Positions 44,476 through 53,303 of a stretch of DNA of 64,000 bases are shown here, piece after piece. Below the pieces are notes generated by a model, which was given only the letters and a program-made list of their open reading frames with translations, had not been told where the DNA came from and searched no databases. A program made the translations under genes and the position numbers. Positions within the stretch are counted from its first letter, which is position 1. Every line of letters starts with the position of its first letter. Location: the NCBI RefSeq assembly GCF_001045455.1, contig NZ_LFNE01000003.1:124001-188000 (forward strand). The letters run 5' to 3'. The DNA is from Chryseobacterium sp. FH2. GTDB lineage: Bacteria; Bacteroidota; Bacteroidia; Flavobacteriales; Weeksellaceae.

Positions 44476-46809
44476 ATGAACACATCAACATTTTTTGGTA
44501 ACAGAAAAACAGTACAATTTATTTTCTCTGTTTTGTGTCTGTTTTTATTATGTTTTCAGACTAAGGCGCAGGATCCTGCCCAATACGGAACTCCCTTCAA
44601 TGGAGTCCCCGACAGGAGTGATGTCAATATGTATCAGGTTCACATCCGTCCGTATAGTGCTTCAGGGAATCTGCAGGGTGTTATTGCAAGACTTAATGAT
44701 ATTAAAAACCTGGGCGTAAATGTCATTTATTTAATGCCTATTTATCCGCACGGAACAAGTGCTAAGGATTCTCCTTCTCCTTATTGTATTAAAGATTTTA
44801 AATCTGTCGCAACCGAATACGGGTCATTGGCAGATCTGCGGTCACTGGTAGATCAGGCACATAATCTCGGGATGGCGGTCATGCTTGATTTTGCCGTGAA
44901 CGGAACCTCATGGGATCACCCTTGGATTACACAGCATCCTGACTGGTATGATTATAACGGATCATCAATCAGGCAATTGGCCAGTTTTCCTGATGTTGCT
45001 GATCTTAATTTAAATAATGCTTCCGTAAAATCTGCGATCATAGATGCCATGAGATATTGGATTTTTGCTGCGAATATCGACGGATACAGATGTGATTTCG
45101 CGAATGATCCTTCGTTAAGTTTCTGGTCTGATGTGATTACAAACCTCAGGGGAATTACTTCGCATAAGCTGCTTATGTTTGCGGAAGGAGACAGAAAAGA
45201 GAATTTTCAGGTAGGATTTGACCTGAATTTTGGAGATAAATGGTATTATGATGCTATTTCACCTATCGCAAACGGAACATCTGTAGCTCAGATCCAGAAC
45301 ACAACAGATGTAGAATATACTTTTGCCACTAATGGGCAACAGGTAGTAAGATACACCAGTAATCATGATGTTTTGGGAAGTACCACAGCGTTACAGCAAT
45401 TCGGAGGGCATGCAGGTGTAGTCGCAAATTATCTTGTATCTGCATATATGCGCGGTGTTCCGTTCCTGACGAGCGGGCAGGAAGTCGATTTTAACCAAAC
45501 CATTCCTTGGCCTTTTCAAAGTGTAAAGATCAATTGGAATACGAATCCTTCGGCAGCGCTTGATTTTGCTAAAATTAATAATTTCAGATCCTCAAGTACA
45601 GCCGTAAGAAGAGGTTCAATGACCAATTATTCCAATACTAATGTTTGTGCATTCACCAAAATAAACGGAAGTGAGAAAGTGATCGTGATGGTAAACTTAA
45701 GAAACAGTAATTCTACATTTACCATACCTTCATCTTTTGCGGGGGCTTACAAAGATGCATACTCAGGAAATTCTGTGACATTAACTTCAGGAAATACCCA
45801 GACTTTATCGCCATTCCAGTATATTGTTCTTACCAATGTCAATGTTGCGGGAGTGCCTGTGACGGGAGTGAGTGTAAGTCCGGGCTCAGTTTCTTTAAAC
45901 ACAGGATCATCAGCACAATTAACCGAAACGGTAGCTCCTGCCAATGCTTCCAACAAAAATGTAACATGGAGCAGCAGCAATTCTTCTGTAGCAACAGTGA
46001 GCAGCAGTGGAGTAGTGACAGGTGTTTCTGCGGGTACAGCTACTATTACAGTTAAAACTCAGGATGGAAACAAGACTGCTGTCAGTACTGTTACAGTAGG
46101 TACTCCGCCTGTCACCTATTACAATATTCAAAACAGATGGCATCCGGAATTTTATTTATATGATAACAATAGCGGAACCCTTAAATACGGAACAAATCCG
46201 GGAACAAATTCTTCTTATCAATGGGAAAGAATATCTACAGGAGGTTTTGTATTATTAAAAAACAGAGCGACAGGAAAATATATGCATGTTGAAAATCAGA
46301 CAGGTTCCGTGCAGACAGGTGCTACAGATGCCACTTGGTACAGCGCACAATGGAGTATTTCAGCTACGGACAACGGCTGGAATTACATCATTAACAGATG
46401 GCAGACCAGCGAATGGGTGCATATCGAAAATCTTTCAGGAAATGCCCAATATGCAGGTGCTCAGAATGGATGGTACAGTGCACAATGGAAATTTGTACCC
46501 ATATCTTCGTCTTTAAAAATGACAGGAAGTGCAGAGAAAGATAGTTTAATCAGTGATTTAAAAGATAATGATATAGAGGTTTATCCTAACCCTGTTACCA
46601 ATGGAGAATTTTATGTGAAAGTTCCCCAATCCTTTATTTCCTCAAATGAAAAAGTTTTAATAACAATTACTGATTTCTCCAAAAGAATGTTAATGCAAAG
46701 TAATTTATCGTCTTCCGGAAAGATAAACTGCCAATTACCAAGCGGAATATATTTTATAAATATATCTTCAAAAACAAAATCTACAACGCAAAAGATTGTT
46801 TTTAAGTAA
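44476..46809 (+). CDS. Secreted alpha-amylase (GH13) with Ig-like, ricin-like and T9SS sorting domains
   Basis: 777 aa from the ATG at 44476. Order: signal peptide (about 1-32, ending TKAQ); GH13 barrel about 35-440 with Asp207 in GYRCDFAN, Glu237 in FAEGD and Asp298 in SNHDVLG; BIG_2 Ig-like domain about 460-540 (VTGVSVSPGSVSL...VTWSSSNSSVATVSSSG); ricin-like/CBM13-like domain about 545-675 with repeats NRWHPEFYLY and NRWQTSEWVHIEN; C-terminal type A sorting domain about 700-777 (VYPNPVTNGEFYVK...IVFK). It is exported by the type IX system to attack starch outside the cell, feeding the adjacent sus operon, which is transcribed the other way. Confidence 0.93.
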   Translation: MNTSTFFGNRKTVQFIFSVLCLFLLCFQTKAQDPAQYGTPFNGVPDRSDVNMYQVHIRPYSASGNLQGVIARLNDIKNLGVNVIYLMPIYPHGTSAKDSPSPYCIKDFKSVATEYGSLADLRSLVDQAHNLGMAVMLDFAVNGTSWDHPWITQHPDWYDYNGSSIRQLASFPDVADLNLNNASVKSAIIDAMRYWIFAANIDGYRCDFANDPSLSFWSDVITNLRGITSHKLLMFAEGDRKENFQVGFDLNFGDKWYYDAISPIANGTSVAQIQNTTDVEYTFATNGQQVVRYTSNHDVLGSTTALQQFGGHAGVVANYLVSAYMRGVPFLTSGQEVDFNQTIPWPFQSVKINWNTNPSAALDFAKINNFRSSSTAVRRGSMTNYSNTNVCAFTKINGSEKVIVMVNLRNSNSTFTIPSSFAGAYKDAYSGNSVTLTSGNTQTLSPFQYIVLTNVNVAGVPVTGVSVSPGSVSLNTGSSAQLTETVAPANASNKNVTWSSSNSSVATVSSSGVVTGVSAGTATITVKTQDGNKTAVSTVTVGTPPVTYYNIQNRWHPEFYLYDNNSGTLKYGTNPGTNSSYQWERISTGGFVLLKNRATGKYMHVENQTGSVQTGATDATWYSAQWSISATDNGWNYIINRWQTSEWVHIENLSGNAQYAGAQNGWYSAQWKFVPISSSLKMTGSAEKDSLISDLKDNDIEVYPNPVTNGEFYVKVPQSFISSNEKVLITITDFSKRMLMQSNLSSSGKINCQLPSGIYFINISSKTKSTTQKIVFK

Positions 46810-46893
46810 ATATTTAAAAAACTAAGGGTGGAGATAACTCTGGTTCTGTTGAAAATTTGAGAGATACTACAAATTTCAACGATAATCTAACAT

Positions 46894-46930
46894 TAAAAAG
46901 CTAAACTTCATACCGAGGTTTAGCTTTTAA
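46894..46930 (+). terminator. Terminator after the T9SS amylase
   Basis: AAAAGCTAAAC (46896-46906) pairs with GTTTAGCTTTT (46918-46928), followed by AATATAAG. It lies 86 nt after the stop codon, just before the next gene. Confidence 0.7.
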
Positions 46931-46974
46931 TATAAGAGGGTAAATGAGTTTACCACTAGGTATTAAATTAATTT

Positions 46975-47511
46975 ATGAGACTAAACAAGATACACCAAGG
47001 CTTAAAAGAATTGTATAAAGGCAAAGAAAAATTAAATACAATTTTAGGCGTTGAATTCAGCCATCACGAAGAAGCTAAAATTTATACCAGAATATTACAG
47101 GCTGGACAATGGTATATAGCTCCTTTTTCCTTTGAGACATATGATAGTTATGCTATTAAATTATCCCCAAATAAAAAATTATTAGAATCTCCTGTTTACT
47201 TAAGAAATCGAAGTGACCATTATCTGTTTTCAAATAATTTAGCTAACTTTTTACCTTTTAGACAGTTAAAAATGTTGGATACGTCAGACTTTATCCAATA
47301 CATTTTGGATGATTGGCAATTACTTGAGGAGCTTTCATTACCGTTTAGAGAATATACGGATAGCCTGGATTCGTTAGAGTTTTTAAAAGAATATCTGCAT
47401 AATAAAGATAAATTAAAATATCTTGAGAATCCCTCGGAATTTTACACCAAAGTGTATTTAGATTTTTGGAATCATTATACACTCCACAACAGAAAGAATA
47501 TACTAAGCTAA
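46975..47511 (+). CDS. Unknown protein, possible immunity-type
   Basis: 178 aa, no signal peptide, acidic and rich in Leu/Tyr. Segments such as FSHHEEAKIYTRILQAGQWYI, LLESPVYLRNRSDHYLFSNNLA and TKVYLDFWNHYTLHN are predicted alpha/beta. I do not recognise a family. Its stop overlaps the next start (TAATG), so both belong to one unit. The setting beside broken recombinase and toxin-like fragments suggests an immunity gene, which is only an inference. Confidence 0.5.
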   Translation: MRLNKIHQGLKELYKGKEKLNTILGVEFSHHEEAKIYTRILQAGQWYIAPFSFETYDSYAIKLSPNKKLLESPVYLRNRSDHYLFSNNLANFLPFRQLKMLDTSDFIQYILDDWQLLEELSLPFREYTDSLDSLEFLKEYLHNKDKLKYLENPSEFYTKVYLDFWNHYTLHNRKNILS

Positions 47512-48101
47512 TGCATTTGATGAATGAAAATAAGTCTTACCTTCCGGATTTTGAAATAAAAGATTATGGTATATGGAATATAAGAGCTTATAATGCTATT
47601 GGACAAAGAGCTTATTCATATGATTTAATTGATTTGAGAGAAGAAAGTAAGGTTCAGTTTTATTGGCAAAGTTTTATTCAGTCTCATGGTTTTGATGCTT
47701 CAGGCTATTCATTGCAAATATTACCCAATACAAACGCTAGAACTAATTTAGAATTTGATCTAATGCTAAGTCATCCTGATAATATTTACCGATTGCCTGA
47801 AAAAATACAAAATCATCCATTATTTCTTCCATTGGAAAGAATCGCTAAATCTTCAAAGTCATACAATGGAGACGCCCATATAGAAGCCGCCAAAACATTA
47901 GATGAAGAATTAAACGATCCCCTTATGGCATGGGATGCATTAGTAAGTGCGGGATATTGGAATGGAGCAAATTTTGGAGAACCCAATATGAATGCCTGGA
48001 AAGCTGCCATCCATTTGTCTGAAAAACATGGCTGGACAGAGATTAATGAGGTTTTGATAGATCAACTAGAATTTTATAATCACCATAAGGACAAAGTCTA
48101 A
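47511..48101 (+). CDS. Unknown protein, partner of the preceding gene
   Basis: 196 aa from the ATG at 47511, which shares its first base with the preceding stop (TAATG coupling). No signal peptide or membrane segment. Contains GIWNIRAYNAIGQRAYSYDLID and a C-terminal helical part (DDPLMAWDALVSAGYWNGANF-like, HGWTEINEVLIDQLEFY). Family not recognised. An upstream in-frame extension to 47466 lies inside the preceding gene and is rejected. Confidence 0.5.
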   Translation: MHLMNENKSYLPDFEIKDYGIWNIRAYNAIGQRAYSYDLIDLREESKVQFYWQSFIQSHGFDASGYSLQILPNTNARTNLEFDLMLSHPDNIYRLPEKIQNHPLFLPLERIAKSSKSYNGDAHIEAAKTLDEELNDPLMAWDALVSAGYWNGANFGEPNMNAWKAAIHLSEKHGWTEINEVLIDQLEFYNHHKDKV

Positions 48102-48112
48102 CTTATTTATAA

Positions 48113-48146
48113 AAAAGCAAAATTTCTACCTTAGAATTTCGCTTTT
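48113..48146 (+). terminator. Terminator after the unknown gene pair
   Basis: AAAAGCAAAATT pairs with AATTTCGCTTTT (within 48113-48146) with one mismatch, over a 9-10 nt loop, 12 nt after the stop. Confidence 0.65.
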
Positions 48147-48163
48147 AAATGTATTGTAATGAT

Positions 48164-48446
48164 TTATTTATTTTTTAAATACTCTTCTAAACTCCATTCA
48201 TCAGTTGGCTCTAAATAACGCTCTACCTTTACAGGTTTACCCAGATTATGCAAACGTAAGCTTTTATCTTCATCACCACCAACATGTCTCCATTCTTTAG
48301 CGTCTGAACTCACTATAAAATCAGAAACAATTTTTAATTCTTCATTAATTGAATCAATAAAAAAAAATTCTTTTATTTTTTTTTATTGATTCATTTGGAT
48401 TTGGAAAAGAAACATAACATACCCATGCTTGTACCATATTTTTCAT
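48164..48446 (-). pseudogene. Frameshifted immunity-like protein gene
   Basis: The minus strand encodes KNMVQAWVCYVSFPNPNE...KKNKRIFF, is broken in a homopolymer of T, and continues in another frame as FIDSINEELKIVSDFIVSSD, AKEWRHVGGDEDKSLRLHN, and PTDEWSLEEYLKNK to the stop at 48164. Joined, they make a protein of about 90 residues. A single-base indel in the poly-A/T tract (near 48361-48388) separates the halves; a sequencing error cannot be excluded. Family not recognised. Confidence 0.6.
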
Positions 48447-48463
48447 TATTATATTCGCTTATT

Positions 48464-48683
48464 TTAAATAAATAGCGCGGTGTTACTAATAAATCTACAT
48501 TCTCTTTTTATAATCATAGATAATGGCTCAAACTTCTTTTCTGCTAAAAACAAATCTTCACCACTAATTTTTAAAATTTTATCTACTAAATATTATGTTC
48601 AATTAAATTTCTATTTCGTAATGAAACTTCAATTTCTTCTTCAATATCAATAAAATATTCTATAATTTCTTTTATTTCTTTCA
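48464..48683 (-). pseudogene. Second small frameshifted gene fragment
   Basis: ATG at 48683 opens KEIKEIIEYFIDIEEEIEVS and stops after 32 codons; the next frame continues VDKILKISGEDLFLAEKKFE and IKRECRFISNTALFI to a stop at 48464. One indel near 48590 splits it. It starts 3 nt after the fragment at 48687, so they were an operon. Family not recognised; toxin-immunity is a guess from the setting. Confidence 0.5.
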
Positions 48684-48686
48684 TGG

Positions 48687-49029
48687 TTATTGTATGTTAA
48701 ATAAATCATTAAGCCAAATGTCTGGTTTCTTTGTTTCTGCGGTTATTAGACCTTGTATAGGAGTTGAATCTGCATATAATTTAGCAGCATACTCTACTTT
48801 TTCACACTGTTTTGGGAGTTGCTTCATTCTTTGCAATTTTAGAAGTGTTGCTTTCTTCTCTTTGTCAGTCATCCCTATATGTAAAGCTTTTAATGTTTCT
48901 ACCATCGGATCTTCTTCTAATAACTTGATAAGTAGAAACTACTATTAAGTTAAAAAGTAACAATTTATCTTTATATTCATTCATTTGTGCTTCAATTCCT
49001 TCTTGAATTTTTTCTTCAGCTGCGAACAT
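48687..49029 (-). pseudogene. Broken toxin-like gene tail
   Basis: A 5' part (FAAEEKIQEGIEAQMNEYKD from an ATG at 49029) and a 3' part (LIKLLEEDPMVETLKALHIG, then KEKKATLLKLQRMKQLP and TKKPDIWLNDLFNIQ) lie in different frames. The stop at 48687 is followed after 3 nt by the next fragment. It may be the C-terminus of a larger polymorphic-toxin-like protein, since the bases upstream encode SDPFDKK, but this is inferred. Confidence 0.45.
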
Positions 49030-49133
49030 AGTTTTTTGTCAAACGGATCAGAAGTTAAAATTAAATTCAAGTTCAGGATTAAAATGAAATATAAAGCGGA
49101 AATTGAAGATATCACCTTTAATTACATTCATTA

Positions 49134-49354
49134 AAAAATTCTGGTGACACAGATGATATAGAGAAGAAGATGAGTCAAGCCTTAAATGCCATTGTAAACA
49201 TCTCTGAAAGATACAATAACGCAAGTAAATTGACAAAAGGGCAATTGTTGGTTTGATATATCCTGAAAAGTTAACTTTCGATGGCGAGTATTTTCAAACC
49301 ACAAAAATTAACAGTCTTGCTGGTAATATTGCTTTGATTAACAAAGAGTTATAA
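49134..49354 (+). pseudogene. C-terminal remnant of a serine site-specific recombinase
   Basis: Two frames together read SGDTDDIEKKMSQALNAIVN, ERYNNASKLTKGQLLV, then (after a shift near 49254) YPEKLTFDGEYFQTTKIN and GNIALINKEL. The pattern (I)-YPEKL-FDG---RT-(R/K)-N is the C-terminal signature of large serine recombinases from Bacteroidetes mobile elements. The catalytic domain is absent. It ends 49 nt from tRNA-Arg, a typical integration target. Confidence 0.6.
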
Positions 49355-49364
49355 AATAAAAAAA

Positions 49365-49398
49365 ACCGACAAAGAAGTGGAAAAACTTCAAATGTCGG
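49365..49398 (-). terminator. Terminator of tRNA-Arg
   Basis: ACCGACA (49365-49371) and TGTCGGT (49392-49398) plus an inner GAAGT/ACTTC pair form a stem, followed on the minus strand by TTTTTTTATT. Confidence 0.75.
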
Positions 49399-49402
49399 TC
49401 TT

Positions 49403-49476
49403 GTGACCTCGACAGGATTCAAACCTGTAACCTTCTGAGCCGTAATCAGATGCGCTATTCAGTTGCGCCACGAGGC
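49403..49476 (-). tRNA. tRNA-Arg (anticodon ACG)
   Basis: The minus strand folds as a cloverleaf: acceptor GGCCTCG / CGAGGTC, D arm GCGC...GCGC, anticodon stem TCTGA/TCAGA with loop TTACGGC (anticodon ACG, reads CGN Arg codons), and T arm ACAGG-TTTGAAT-CCTGT. The CCA end is not encoded. Length 74 nt. The 3' end faces the recombinase remnant. Confidence 0.95.
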
Positions 49477-49491
49477 CTTCCTTAAAGGTTT

Positions 49492-49499
49492 GCAAATAT
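49492..49499 (-). promoter_or_regulatory. -7 box of the tRNA-Arg promoter
   Basis: TATATTTG on the minus strand (49499-49492) ends 16 nt before the mature 5' end of the tRNA, a suitable distance. Confidence 0.65.
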
Positions 49500-49524
49500 A
49501 ACACTTTTTTCTTTTCTTTGAAAG

Positions 49525-50571
49525 ATGAAATTAAGAATTTTACTATTAATCACGTTTTTTATGCTAATCTCTTGTAAAAGAGAGCAAAAAATTTCATCTT
49601 CAGACTGGATTTCCATTTCAAATAATGTTCAATATAAAGAACAAACGAATGTATTGGAAATTAAATCTGGAAATTATACCTACAATTTTAAATCTGAACA
49701 GGTTCCTTTCAAGAAAATAATATTATTAAATGCCAGTTTGATGGGATATATTTCAGAATTGGGAGCTGAAAATCTCGTTATTGGTGTCTCAAGTCCTGAA
49801 TATATTTATTCAGAAAAAATTCACAGTTTGCTTAAAGGAGGAAAGATTCAAAATGTAGGAAGCGAGCAGAAATATGATGTAGAGAAAATTATTTCTTTAA
49901 AACCGGATGCTATCTTTACCAATCATATTGCTAGTTTTGATAATACATATGAGCTGCTTAAAAATAATGGAGTCCAGGTTATTTTCTTAGATGAATATAT
50001 GGAGCAGAATTCATTAGAGAAAACAGCTTACATAAAGCTTTTCGGAAAACTTTTGGGAAAAGATAAAGAAGCTGAAGCTAAATATGCAGAAATTGAAAAA
50101 AGTTATAATGATCTAAAGCGATTAGCTTTAAAGGCGATTGTAAAGCCAACTGTTTTGGCGAATGAAATGTATGGTGATGTCTGGTATCTTCCTGGTGGTA
50201 AGACTTCTTTAGCAAATTATATTTCGGATGCCAACGCAAATTATATTTTAAAAGATAATGCTGATACAAAAGCGGTGACGATGAGCTTTGAAGAAGTGTT
50301 TGCGAAGTCCGGCGAGGTTCAGTATTGGGTAAATGCAGGAAATCATATTTCTAAGAAAGAAATGATAGATATCAATCCTTTTTATGGGAAATTAGAAGTT
50401 TTTAATAAAGGCAAAGTATATAGTATTGCAGGTAAAGAAAAGGGAAAAGCAAATGATTTTTTTGAAAGTGGGGTCGTGAGATCAGACTTAGTTCTTAAAG
50501 ATTATATTAAAATTTTTCATCCTGAGCTTTTACCTAATTATCAGCCAACTTATATGGCAGAATTAAAATAA
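49525..50571 (+). CDS. ABC transporter substrate-binding lipoprotein (BtuF/FecB type)
   Basis: 348 aa. Lipobox LISC (Cys17). The fold starts with KKIILLNASLMGYISELGAENLVIGVSSPEYIYS and has VEKIISLKPDAIFTNH and NGVQVIFLDEYMEQ, the pattern of class III periplasmic binding proteins (cobalamin, haem, siderophores). The ligand cannot be told. No permease or ATPase lies beside it, so it may work with a distant transporter. It shares a short promoter gap with tRNA-Arg, in the opposite direction. Confidence 0.85.
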   Translation: MKLRILLLITFFMLISCKREQKISSSDWISISNNVQYKEQTNVLEIKSGNYTYNFKSEQVPFKKIILLNASLMGYISELGAENLVIGVSSPEYIYSEKIHSLLKGGKIQNVGSEQKYDVEKIISLKPDAIFTNHIASFDNTYELLKNNGVQVIFLDEYMEQNSLEKTAYIKLFGKLLGKDKEAEAKYAEIEKSYNDLKRLALKAIVKPTVLANEMYGDVWYLPGGKTSLANYISDANANYILKDNADTKAVTMSFEEVFAKSGEVQYWVNAGNHISKKEMIDINPFYGKLEVFNKGKVYSIAGKEKGKANDFFESGVVRSDLVLKDYIKIFHPELLPNYQPTYMAELK

Positions 50572-50586
50572 CTCAGAGTATTTCCT

Positions 50587-50594
50587 TACTTTTG
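50587..50594 (+). promoter_or_regulatory. -7 box of the mtgA promoter
   Basis: TACTTTTG fits TAnnTTTG and lies 20 nt upstream of the mtgA ATG at 50615. Confidence 0.5.
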
Positions 50595-50614
50595 CATTTC
50601 TTTTTTTAAATATT

Positions 50615-51259
50615 ATGTGGAAAAAAATTAAACAATTTCTGTTCATAGTTTTAATACTGAATGTGGTATTTATCATTTGGGGAAGATTTTTCAATCCACC
50701 AATTACTATTACTCAAATAGGGGGGCTTTTTGAGTTCGGAAAACTGCATAGAGACTATATTTCTTATGATGAAATGGGAAGTAATGTGAAGAAGGCAGTT
50801 ATTGCTTCGGAAGACCAAAAGTTCTTTATTCATAATGGTTTTGATTATACCGCTATCGAAAAGGCAATGGAGCACAATGAAAAGGGGAAAAAAATCAGAG
50901 GGGGAAGTACCATTTCCCAGCAGACAGCAAAAAATATTTTTCTTTGGCAGGGCAGAAGTTGGTTTAGAAAGGGTTTAGAAGCCGTTTATACATTTATTAT
51001 TGAAAAAACTTGGGGAAAAGATATCATTTTGGAAAGATATCTGAATTCTATCGAAATGGGACAGGGGGTCTTTGGCGTTGAAGCTGCAGCAAAGTATTAT
51101 TTTGGAAAACCTTCCAAAGAGCTTACGACTTCTGAGGCAGCCTGGATAGCAGCCGTTTTACCTAATCCTAAGAAGTATGATCCTAAAAATCCATCAGCAT
51201 ATCTGAGCAAGAAACATAATTGGATTATGAGACAAATGAGGAATGTGAGTTTGAAATAG
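50615..51259 (+). CDS. mtgA: Monofunctional biosynthetic peptidoglycan transglycosylase
   Basis: 214 aa, one transmembrane segment (about 6-22) and a GT51 domain. Catalytic Glu66 is in AVIASEDQKFF; RGGSTISQQTAKN at 95-107 and ERYLNSIEMGQ (Glu147) complete the active site, with ATPAL-like AAAKYYFGKPSKELTTSEAA later. No transpeptidase domain follows. It polymerises lipid II into glycan strands at the inner membrane. It ends 13 nt before the next start. Confidence 0.94.
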   Translation: MWKKIKQFLFIVLILNVVFIIWGRFFNPPITITQIGGLFEFGKLHRDYISYDEMGSNVKKAVIASEDQKFFIHNGFDYTAIEKAMEHNEKGKKIRGGSTISQQTAKNIFLWQGRSWFRKGLEAVYTFIIEKTWGKDIILERYLNSIEMGQGVFGVEAAAKYYFGKPSKELTTSEAAWIAAVLPNPKKYDPKNPSAYLSKKHNWIMRQMRNVSLK

Positions 51260-51267
51260 TATCTTTG
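51260..51267 (+). promoter_or_regulatory. -7 box just before the SpecRecomb start (leaderless promoter)
   Basis: TATCTTTG ends 5 nt before the ATG at 51273 and overlaps the end of mtgA by no more than the stop-proximal bases. The distance predicts transcription starting at about the ATG. Confidence 0.5.
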
Positions 51268-51272
51268 TGCTA

Positions 51273-53303
51273 ATGAAATTTCTCAATTCCAGTATAAATT
51301 TTAAATCAGTTCTTAAAAAATACTTTTCATTTAAGAACGAAACTCTTTCTCTAGAACCTTTCGCAGAGTTATTAGAAAGTGTAAAGAGAGCAGATTTTAC
51401 GGATGTTATTAATTTTTTCAGAAATAACCCTGTTTTTGCTGAAAATTTTAAATATTACCTTCATCATATTTTCGAAGAAAGACCATTCAATTTATCTCTT
51501 ACAGAGGCCAATATCTTGTCGGAAAACGCTTTCTTTCCTGAACTTAAAAAAAGGGTTCTTAATACAATTTTACCACCTGTAGTGAATGAAAAAACGGTGT
51601 GGTACATGATTGATAATGTTAGCGTAAGGCCTAAAAAAGATTTAAAATACTTTTACAATCTTCCGGAAAATGAAATCAATGAATTCTTTACTATTCTGGG
51701 AATTTCTGATTTTATTAAAAATGCAAGGGTAAAGAATGAGATGATATTCGCAATGAACATCCTTTCTTGGCGGGTGACGGGGGCAGCAATGGAAGTAGAG
51801 GTGGTAAGAATGGCTCCGGAATACAGGAATTTTGACAATCCGTTTTTAGCCTTACAAAATGAATTGGAAGGGCTTGCTGAAGAATTTAAAAATAATCCTG
51901 AGATTCAGTTAACCTCTAAAGACAGCAGATATAAACAGATTAAAATTTATATTGAGCAATGTCAGGAATTTGTAAATATTGCCTTTAAAAATTCATCTAA
52001 ATACGGAATTTCAGGGAAAATTAATCAGTCTCTTCTGAAAATTGGTCAACAGATACAAAGAATTTACGAGATTGTACAATTGCTTGTAATTGATAACGAA
52101 GATGATGTTATTATTAAATCAAAGCAATTGGTTTTTAATATTTTAAGTTATAAATCTCATAAAAATAATATTACAGAATTAATCAACGATAGTACGAGAT
52201 TAATTTCTCATCTTATCACCAATCATACGGCTGAAACCGGCACTCATTACATCACTTCAACGAGGAAAGAGTATATGACTATGTTCTACAAAGCAAGTGG
52301 TGGTGGGATTATTGTGGGTGCATTATGTGTTTTGAAAATGCTTTACGGCTATATTCCAGGAAGTGATTTTTCTCATGCGTTTTTATATTCTATGAATTAT
52401 GCGATGGGTTTTGTGATGATTTATCTGATGGGATTCACTTTGGCTACAAAACAACCCGCAATGACAGCAGCAACCATGACTAAAGTACTATCTGAAGAAG
52501 GATACAGTAAAAGAAATAACACAGAATTTGCGCATTTGGTTTCGAAACTGTTTAGAAGTCAGTTTATTGCATTTGTGGGAAATGTTTTGCTGTCTTTTCC
52601 TATTGCGTTGGCAATAATTTATGGTCTGGATGTATTTTTCTCACAAAACTTAGCCGTTGACCGATCTGATAAATTGTTAAAAGATTTGGATCCTTTTAAA
52701 TCTAAGGCCATTTTACATGCAAGTATTGCTGGATTTTACCTTTTTATCTCAGGGATTATTTCAGGAAATATTGGCAATAATTCTGTTTTTTACCAGATAC
52801 CCGAAAGAATTGCAAAAAACCTTTCTATCAGAAGGGTTTTCGGTAAAAAATTTGCAGGAAATTTATCTAAATATTATGCTAAAAACTGGCCTGGGATTGT
52901 TTCTAACTTCTGGTTCGGGGTTTTCTTGGGGGCGACGGCTCCTGTAGGGTTATTTTTTGGTTTAGACCTGGATATCCGCCACATTACATTTGCCGCTGGA
53001 AACTTCGCTCTTGGTCTTTATGGAAAAGATTTTACTGTTGACTCCTATACCTTCTGGATTTCTTTTATTACCGTATTTTTAATTGGGTTCTTTAATTTTT
53101 TGATCAGCTTTACTCTCTCAATGTTTTTAGCATTTAGATCAAGAAAATTAAATTTTGGACAGGTGAGTGAGATTTATAAAGAAATTTTTAAATATTTTAT
53201 TAAACATCCATTAAAATTTTTCTTACCGTTACGTTCAAGATTAGATAAAAAAGCAGATGACTTGATGAACAATACAGTTTCTACAAAATCTGGAGATCAC
53301 TAA
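51273..53303 (+). CDS. SpecRecomb-family (Gcr-type) membrane protein
   Basis: 676 aa from the ATG at 51273; a GTG two codons upstream is inside the promoter. The N-terminal half is soluble and helical; the C-terminal half (about 340-650) has several membrane segments (GGIIVGALCVLKMLYGYIPG, MGFVMIYLMGFTLATKQPAM, FWISFITVFLIGFFNFLI). This matches the 'site-specific recombinase, Gcr' family, a name from an old report; the fold is an integral membrane protein and recombinase activity is doubtful. The last 23 nt overlap the convergent DUF721 gene. Confidence 0.82.
   Translation: MKFLNSSINFKSVLKKYFSFKNETLSLEPFAELLESVKRADFTDVINFFRNNPVFAENFKYYLHHIFEERPFNLSLTEANILSENAFFPELKKRVLNTILPPVVNEKTVWYMIDNVSVRPKKDLKYFYNLPENEINEFFTILGISDFIKNARVKNEMIFAMNILSWRVTGAAMEVEVVRMAPEYRNFDNPFLALQNELEGLAEEFKNNPEIQLTSKDSRYKQIKIYIEQCQEFVNIAFKNSSKYGISGKINQSLLKIGQQIQRIYEIVQLLVIDNEDDVIIKSKQLVFNILSYKSHKNNITELINDSTRLISHLITNHTAETGTHYITSTRKEYMTMFYKASGGGIIVGALCVLKMLYGYIPGSDFSHAFLYSMNYAMGFVMIYLMGFTLATKQPAMTAATMTKVLSEEGYSKRNNTEFAHLVSKLFRSQFIAFVGNVLLSFPIALAIIYGLDVFFSQNLAVDRSDKLLKDLDPFKSKAILHASIAGFYLFISGIISGNIGNNSVFYQIPERIAKNLSIRRVFGKKFAGNLSKYYAKNWPGIVSNFWFGVFLGATAPVGLFFGLDLDIRHITFAAGNFALGLYGKDFTVDSYTFWISFITVFLIGFFNFLISFTLSMFLAFRSRKLNFGQVSEIYKEIFKYFIKHPLKFFLPLRSRLDKKADDLMNNTVSTKSGDH

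Noticed and set aside
51273..53303. Mobile element based on the name 'site-specific recombinase'
   Set aside because: The Gcr/SpecRecomb family protein is a membrane protein without recombinase catalytic motifs; no element boundaries are seen.
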